NCBI GenBank assembly: GCA_017612655.1
Contig: JAGAFM010000111.1
Coordinates: 1-6,645 of the forward strand
Source: Clostridia bacterium
Lineage (GTDB): Bacteria > Bacillota > Clostridia > Oscillospirales > CAG-272
DNA: 6,645 nucleotides
Reading direction: 5' to 3'
Shown piece after piece: positions 4,990-6,645 of this stretch (position 1 is its first letter; each line of letters opens with the position of its first letter). The translations under genes and the position numbers were made by a program. A model generated the notes under the pieces. It was not told the DNA's origin and searched no databases. It saw only the letters and a list, made by a program, of their open reading frames with translations.

Positions 4990-6501
4990 TCAGTTTTCGA
5001 GACCGCGGATCATCTTGACGAACTTGGCGATCCGCTTGCCGAGGAATTTCTCGCTGGCCGTCAGACGGTTCGTAAAGCTGTGGAACTCCCACGCGTCCCA
5101 GGCGTAGTGCCGGATGTGCGTGTAGTAGATTTCGCTGAATTCGTAAACCGGAGTGGTCCGGATGATGTCCAGCATCTCGATGGCGTCCTCGTCGCGGGTC
5201 CGTTTCTGCTTGATGGTAATCTCGTAGTAGGACGGAAGGACCGTATAGTGGGACAGCCATGCCCAGTATTCCATAATCGCTCCCGTCTTCTCGGGATCCT
5301 CCAGGGTGGCCGGGAGACAGAACATGGCGACATCCGGGCTGACGCGTGTGTAGTACTCTTTCTGGTTGGCGTCGTATTTCGGGTTCGGAACAAGACCGAA
5401 GTCGTCGTCCATGGAGCGGAAGTAGTCCATGGCGGTAATGCCTTCCTGAATGAACAGACACTGTCCCTGGACGAACATGAGCGGATAATACGGGGTATCC
5501 CAGTGGCTGGTGTCGGTCAGATGCTCGATCCAGAGGTCATCCATGCAGTAGCTCCGGTTCATGAGAACGTCCCAGAGTTTCTGAATGATGGTTTCGCCGA
5601 CTTCCGAGTTCAGCGCGAGAACACGGCCCTGATCCGGATCGGTCTTTGTATAGATCTGTCCGGCGCCGAAATAGAACTGGAAGAAGGCGGCGTTCCCCCA
5701 CTGTCCCTTGTGCAGGCATCCGTAGAGGTCCTCCATATCCATGACGCCGTCGCCGTTGAGGTCCCCGTGCACCTGCCTGACCATGTCAAGGAAGGTGTCG
5801 AACGTCCATCTGTCTTCGTGGACCAGATCGTAGGGGCTGACCAGATCGTGCTCCGCCAGGAGACGCTTGTTGAAATACAGGAATCCGGCGTTCGCAAGAG
5901 GATCCAGATTGACGTCGCAGGGCATGAAGTAAACCCGGTCGTCCACGATCGTTCCCTTCACGCAGCTGGGGCTCCAGTACTCCGCATTGAGAGAAAGATA
6001 CGGGAAGTCGTACATGTTCATGTAGGCGCCCGTATAGACGTCATCCGCGATACCCGTGGCGGCCCAGCAGACGACGTCCATCGGCTCTCCGGCGGTAATC
6101 ATGACGTCGGGCCGGCTTTCATTCTGCACGATATCGAACTTGACATTGAACTTCTGTTCCACCGAAAGATTCCGGTTGAAGACCGTGTCGTTGACGATCT
6201 CGCCGTTCAGGGCCTCGGAGAACAGGAATTTGGCCGGCGGGAACAGGGACGTTTCCGAACTTTCGTTATTGTCATAGGGCGTATAGACGATGAACTTGGC
6301 ACCGCCGTAGTCCATCTCGGGCAGTTCGGGCTCGGGAATGTCGTAGACCATGGAGCTCGACTCCCCGGACTGCGCTTCCCCGCTTCCCTGAGCGGATGAG
6401 GACGGGGTGTTGCTCTGGGGACTGGTCCCGCCTTCGGAGCCGCAGGAAACGGCGGTCAGCGCGACAATCGCGGCACAGAGAAAAAGAATCTTTTTGTTCA
6501 T
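4990..6501 (-). CDS. Lipoprotein solute-binding protein, paralogue C
   Basis: A 503-residue solute-binding lipoprotein, first gene of the array. MNKK plus a hydrophobic core leads to the lipobox AVSC (Cys20), then a Ser/Gly/Gln-rich linker (21-50) that differs from the A and B linkers. The body aligns with A without gaps, about 77% identical over 51-503 by hand count. The calcium-loop DLNGDGVMDMED is at 247-258, and Cys180, Cys262, Cys319 and Cys348 are conserved. Its main differences from A and B cluster at 127-155 (AATGIADD where B has SDILLAER), at 221-230 and at 314-327 (NRSYCMDDLWIEHL), which could alter ligand choice. The start at 6501 is supported by AAAGGTGAT at 6511-6519 and by the signal peptide. 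It has the only clear promoter of the array and is followed by a strong terminator, so it is probably the most expressed of the three. Its ligand and its permease partner are not visible here. Confidence 0.92.
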   Translation of the reverse strand: MNKKILFLCAAIVALTAVSCGSEGGTSPQSNTPSSSAQGSGEAQSGESSSMVYDIPEPELPEMDYGGAKFIVYTPYDNNESSETSLFPPAKFLFSEALNGEIVNDTVFNRNLSVEQKFNVKFDIVQNESRPDVMITAGEPMDVVCWAATGIADDVYTGAYMNMYDFPYLSLNAEYWSPSCVKGTIVDDRVYFMPCDVNLDPLANAGFLYFNKRLLAEHDLVSPYDLVHEDRWTFDTFLDMVRQVHGDLNGDGVMDMEDLYGCLHKGQWGNAAFFQFYFGAGQIYTKTDPDQGRVLALNSEVGETIIQKLWDVLMNRSYCMDDLWIEHLTDTSHWDTPYYPLMFVQGQCLFIQEGITAMDYFRSMDDDFGLVPNPKYDANQKEYYTRVSPDVAMFCLPATLEDPEKTGAIMEYWAWLSHYTVLPSYYEITIKQKRTRDEDAIEMLDIIRTTPVYEFSEIYYTHIRHYAWDAWEFHSFTNRLTASEKFLGKRIAKFVKMIRGLEN

Positions 6502-6544
6502 GGCAATTCTATCACCTTTCGGTTGGAGTGACGGATGAAACGCG

Positions 6545-6582
6545 GAAGACCCGGGCTCTTGCCACAGGCAGGGCGGGTCTTC
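6545..6582 (-). promoter_or_regulatory. Leader stem-loop at the 5' end of the C transcript
   Basis: GAAGACCCG (6545-6553) pairs with CGGGTCTTC (6574-6582): 9 bp around a 20-nt loop that can form an inner TGCC/GGCA stem. With the predicted start near 6591 the hairpin begins about 10 nt into the mRNA. On the minus strand no U-tract follows, so it is not a terminator of the array. It may stabilise the mRNA or be a regulatory target. On the plus strand it is followed by TTTTCT, so it could also act as a weak stop for rightward transcription. Confidence 0.5.
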
Positions 6583-6597
6583 TTTTCTGACTGTTTC

Positions 6598-6626
6598 ATT
6601 TTAAAGGAAAATGGGAAAAAAGTCAA
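6598..6626 (-). promoter_or_regulatory. Sigma-70-type promoter of the solute-binding array
   Basis: On the minus strand TTGACT (6621-6626) and TAAAAT (6598-6603) are separated by exactly 17 bp; each matches consensus at five of six positions. The surroundings are T-rich, as in strong Firmicute promoters. The predicted start is near 6591, giving a leader of about 90 nt before the C start codon. Confidence 0.75.
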
Positions 6627-6645
6627 GACGAAAACGGAAAAAAAC

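Larger units (their letters stand above)
1705..6501 (-). repeat. Tandem triplication of a solute-binding protein gene
   Basis: Three head-to-tail paralogous units. The spacers after C (4864-4989) and after B (3217-3342) are homologous over most of their length: terminator hairpin, AGATCT-containing loop, 13-bp palindrome and ribosome binding site. The spacer after A is unrelated. This fits a duplication of a spacer-plus-gene unit, with C splitting off first and A/B separating later. Confidence 0.85.
6502..6645 (-). other. Leader and promoter region of the array
   Basis: 144 nt up to the window edge with no gene. It holds the C ribosome binding site (AAAGGTGAT, 6511-6519), a leader hairpin (6545-6582) and the promoter (6598-6626). 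Upstream of the promoter the sequence is A-rich on the plus strand (T-rich on the minus strand). Confidence 0.7.

Noticed and set aside
4960..6399. Plus-strand open frame (479 codons) opposite paralogue C
   Set aside because: Antisense shadow of C, with no ribosome binding site, signal or motif.

Overview
The window looks like chromosomal sequence from a Firmicute, most likely a gut-type Clostridia (Oscillospirales-like). This is inferred from GC-rich genes with strong AAAGGAG-type ribosome binding sites, sigma-70-type promoters, a TTG start, and lipoprotein substrate-binding proteins of a type common in that group. No rRNA, tRNA, CRISPR array, transposase or integrase is visible. No ABC permease, ATPase or carbohydrate-active enzyme lies inside the window.

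Layout, left to right. Positions 1-445 carry no convincing gene. They hold a short direct repeat, an 11-bp hairpin (62-96), the left arm of a long inverted repeat (188-224) and a probable promoter (289-317). A 250-residue metallo-beta-lactamase-fold hydrolase follows on the plus strand (446-1198), starting at a TTG codon behind a strong Shine-Dalgarno sequence. A strong hairpin with T-runs on both sides (1280-1332) should stop transcription from both directions. It abuts the right arm of the inverted repeat (1333-1369). The two 37-bp arms match at 35 positions and bracket the hydrolase gene with its promoter and terminator. Positions 1370-1704 are an AT-richer gap without a gene.

The rest (1705-6501) is a minus-strand tandem array of three paralogous lipoprotein solute-binding proteins, called C, B and A here in transcription order. 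Each has a lipobox with Cys20, a low-complexity linker, and a type-1 extracellular solute-binding body with a dockerin/EF-hand-like calcium loop. By hand count A and B are about 87% identical and A and C about 77% over the mature body. A single good promoter (6598-6626) lies upstream of C. The C/B gap holds a strong intrinsic terminator; the B/A gap holds a degraded copy of it with wobble pairs and a broken U-tract. The array therefore looks like one transcription unit with differently leaky stops, although separate weak promoters cannot be excluded.

How the parts fit: the three proteins would be anchored outside the cell and capture related small molecules, probably sugars or oligosaccharides, for an ABC importer encoded elsewhere. 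The hydrolase is convergent to them and need not share their function. The most unusual features are the inverted-repeat bracket around the hydrolase, the permease-less triplication with graded intergenic terminators, and the mosaic similarity pattern of the middle paralogue.
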